Source: Zeugodacus cucurbitae (Eukaryota > Arthropoda > Insecta > Diptera > Tephritidae). Taken from it: 64,000 bases of DNA. Each line of letters begins with the position of its first letter. Positions within the stretch are counted from its first letter, which is position 1. Below are positions 62,111 through 64,000 of this stretch, piece after piece. The notes beneath the pieces are model-generated. The model made no database searches. It saw nothing but the letters and a program-made list of their open reading frames with translations, and was not told the DNA's origin. The stretch spans positions 59,584,501 to 59,648,500 of the forward strand of contig NC_071670.1 of NCBI RefSeq assembly GCF_028554725.1, given 5' to 3'. The position numbers and the translations under genes were made by a program.

Positions 62111-64000
62111 CTTCTTTCTGTTTTATTTTGTACTTCCTAGTTCTCATTCAGTATAGAAGACATATAAAGGGGACAATTTATTTTTCCAGAATATTTTATT
62201 ACAAAAAACTCCCATCCGGACATCTTGAAGTTTGCAATGCCCTTCAAGTAAGCCTTTCTCAATATTCTACCATTACTATAATACTTTGTTCGAAGTCAAA
62301 GTTGCCTCAAGAAATGTTGCTAACAAAATTTTAAAGTAAATAATTAATAGCAAAAGTACAAGAGCAGAGAGCACAAGAAATTTCCTAATTAAATATCTTT
62401 GTGACAGAATAAATTAAATTTGTGCACACAGACACAGCAAAGAAATTAATTCACACACATACACAGACACAGACACTTAGATGGCTTACCACATTGACAT
62501 GGCCACAATACCACACATGGTGTTCACACTTAACACTTAGCACACACACATACATGCTAACATATAATTGCACTTATGACTACATATGTATGTGTGTGTG
62601 TGTTTGCTATAGAGTATATGCCAGCAGTCAAACCGCAATTTATTCATAAATATTTGAGCATGTGTGTGTGTGCGTGGTTAATGCTTCAATTGCCTTCCAA
62701 ACAAATGAACACACACTTGCGCACAGTCACAGAAATTTATTCATGCGGCGACCAAAACTGACTTTCTTCGCAGCAACGACGTCTTCTCAGGCGCTACTTA
62801 ATGCTGCTCGCTTGCGCGCTTGCCAACAATGTAACGGGACAGCTTTAATCTAACGTAATTCGCTTAGCACTTTGCTATAGCTACAGCTACTGCTACTAAT
62901 AATTTCCGCTTGAAGACACATGACGCACAACAACAACAACAACATAAATACAAAGCTAACAACCTACAACAATAACAACAAACTTACGCTATATTTATAA
63001 TAAAATTTTCGAGTACTCACACTCACCACACACGTGTATGTATGTATGTATGCAGCATGTGGCAAGTATATGTATACATATGTCGTTGGTGGGGGTGAGT
63101 CTAATAAAGGCATGTGTAATGTTGCCTGGTTGCGAAGGGCGTACGCTTAAAGTTTCACCAAAAACCTAGATGAATATCTGGCAGCAGCATTGTAAGCCAA
63201 AATCTGGTTTATGCAGATGTGTGTGTGTCATATAAAATCACTTTTTCATATCCGCCAGCGACGATTAAGCAAATTATGATTGGCGTTGGTGTCATGTTGT
63301 TTTGCTGTTGCTGTTGTTGTTGTGTTGTTGTTGTCACAATTTGAAGATTTCATCTAAAGCGCCTGGCACATGAACGCTTTGACATTTGTCGACTTAAATC
63401 ATTAAAATGACAGTTGCTCGTGTGAACCACCTCCACTGCTGTTGTGTATGAGGTAATGGTAAAATTTTTTTTTTTGTGTGCGGCTGGCAAATGTAAGTGA
63501 GCGTGAAAAAAGTTGCGTAAATCCATAAGCCAGCTGCTGCTGCGAAATTTATCTTTATGTAGAATGCGGATTTTAAATTTGTGACACAAAATTTTTTTCT
63601 TTTTTTCAAATGCAGGGTGTTTTAATTGCTGGCAACGTACAGGGTGGTGAGATTGGAAAAGTTAGAGTGAAATTTAAAAATATGAGATATTCTTTAGAAT
63701 ATAACGGCATTGGCTTCTCAAACTTCTCAAATTTCTCTCATGCTAGTTAAAAGAATTTTTGTAAATATCTCATGATAGTATAAAAAAATATAAATTATCC
63801 CATGCGATATAATATTATTAATAATCATATTAAGCGCATGATATATTCCTCGATTTGAATTTTTGTATTTTTATTAATACATCTATTGAAGTTAGGTCTT
63901 AATATTTCTTGAAATTTCGGGATTTAAGAATAATAAGAAGTCTTCATAATATCTGAGATGGATATATTAAGTATACCGAAATTTCGGTATCGGTATTTGG
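62111..64000. other. Non-coding DNA with microsatellites
   Basis: TG runs at 62590-62602 and 62661-62673, a CAACAACAACAACAACA run near 62929-62944, GTATGTATGTATGTATG near 63036-63052 and a TTGTTGTTG-rich tract at 63300-63334. A pyrimidine tract ending in AAATGCAG at about 63588-63615 resembles a splice acceptor, but no exon-like frame follows. No gene is supported. Confidence 0.55.

Noticed and set aside
63588..63625. Pyrimidine tract plus CAG resembling a splice acceptor
   Set aside because: No exon-like frame follows and such tracts are common in AT-rich fly DNA. A similar tract near 26130-26146 was dropped for the same reason.
1..64000. tRNA genes
   Set aside because: I looked by eye for the GGTTCRAATCC-type B box on both strands and found no convincing match; a covariance-model scan would be decisive.

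Overview
The window looks like non-coding DNA from a higher (cyclorrhaphan) fly, with a tephritid fruit fly as my best guess. It is strongly AT-rich, full of CAA/TTG trinucleotide runs, CA/TG and TA microsatellites and ACATATGT-type words. All recognisable coding matter is decayed transposase or retrotransposon sequence of types common in flies. I found no host protein-coding exon, rRNA, tRNA, CRISPR array or bacterial feature. Long open frames elsewhere are low-complexity or lie across repeats, so the window is best read as intergenic DNA or the inside of a very large intron.

Layout. 1-8.7 kb: mostly unannotatable AT-rich DNA, with a three-copy motif at 1125-1643 and an insect-type dispersed repeat at 5280-5860. 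8.7-9.7 kb: near full-length but broken mariner transposase (minus strand, DD34D spacing). 12.6-13.0 kb: MITE copy A. 16.4-16.8 kb: inverted copy of a dispersed family, here called G, marked by GGGCGTGGTT-like words. 21.2-22.2 kb: a second dispersed repeat, a MITE fragment (copy C) and a 57-bp tandem duplication. 23.7-24.7 kb: an internally deleted DD41D mariner with both ends and TA flanks. 27.5-28.5 kb: a diverged G copy. 29.86-30.56 kb: another internally deleted mariner with perfect 29-bp inverted ends. 31-38 kb: decayed relatives of a repeat family, here called E, that ends in CCCCTTAA.

39.475-40.293 kb: a 7-bp satellite of exactly 117 units (AAGATTT), followed by a near-perfect palindrome. 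42.6-42.9 kb: MITE copy B. 44.0-45.0 kb and 48.2-49.4 kb: the two best G copies, the first bracketed by 33-bp direct repeats. 51.5-52.2 kb and 57.4-58.1 kb: two E copies with TTAA at or near their ends. 55.07-55.20 kb: the amino-terminal scrap of a fourth mariner. 60.9-62.1 kb: a G copy split by the 3' end of an RNase H-bearing non-LTR retrotransposon.

No gene system operates here. The content is a layered record of transposition: at least four mariner lineages, one MITE family, three high-copy dispersed families, one LINE-like element and a locally expanded satellite. Every transposase seen is defective. I did not find a new biological system; the most unusual items are the heptamer satellite with its adjacent palindrome, the long direct repeats around one G copy, and the internally deleted mariners with intact ends. 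All family names come from memory of the families, without a database search.
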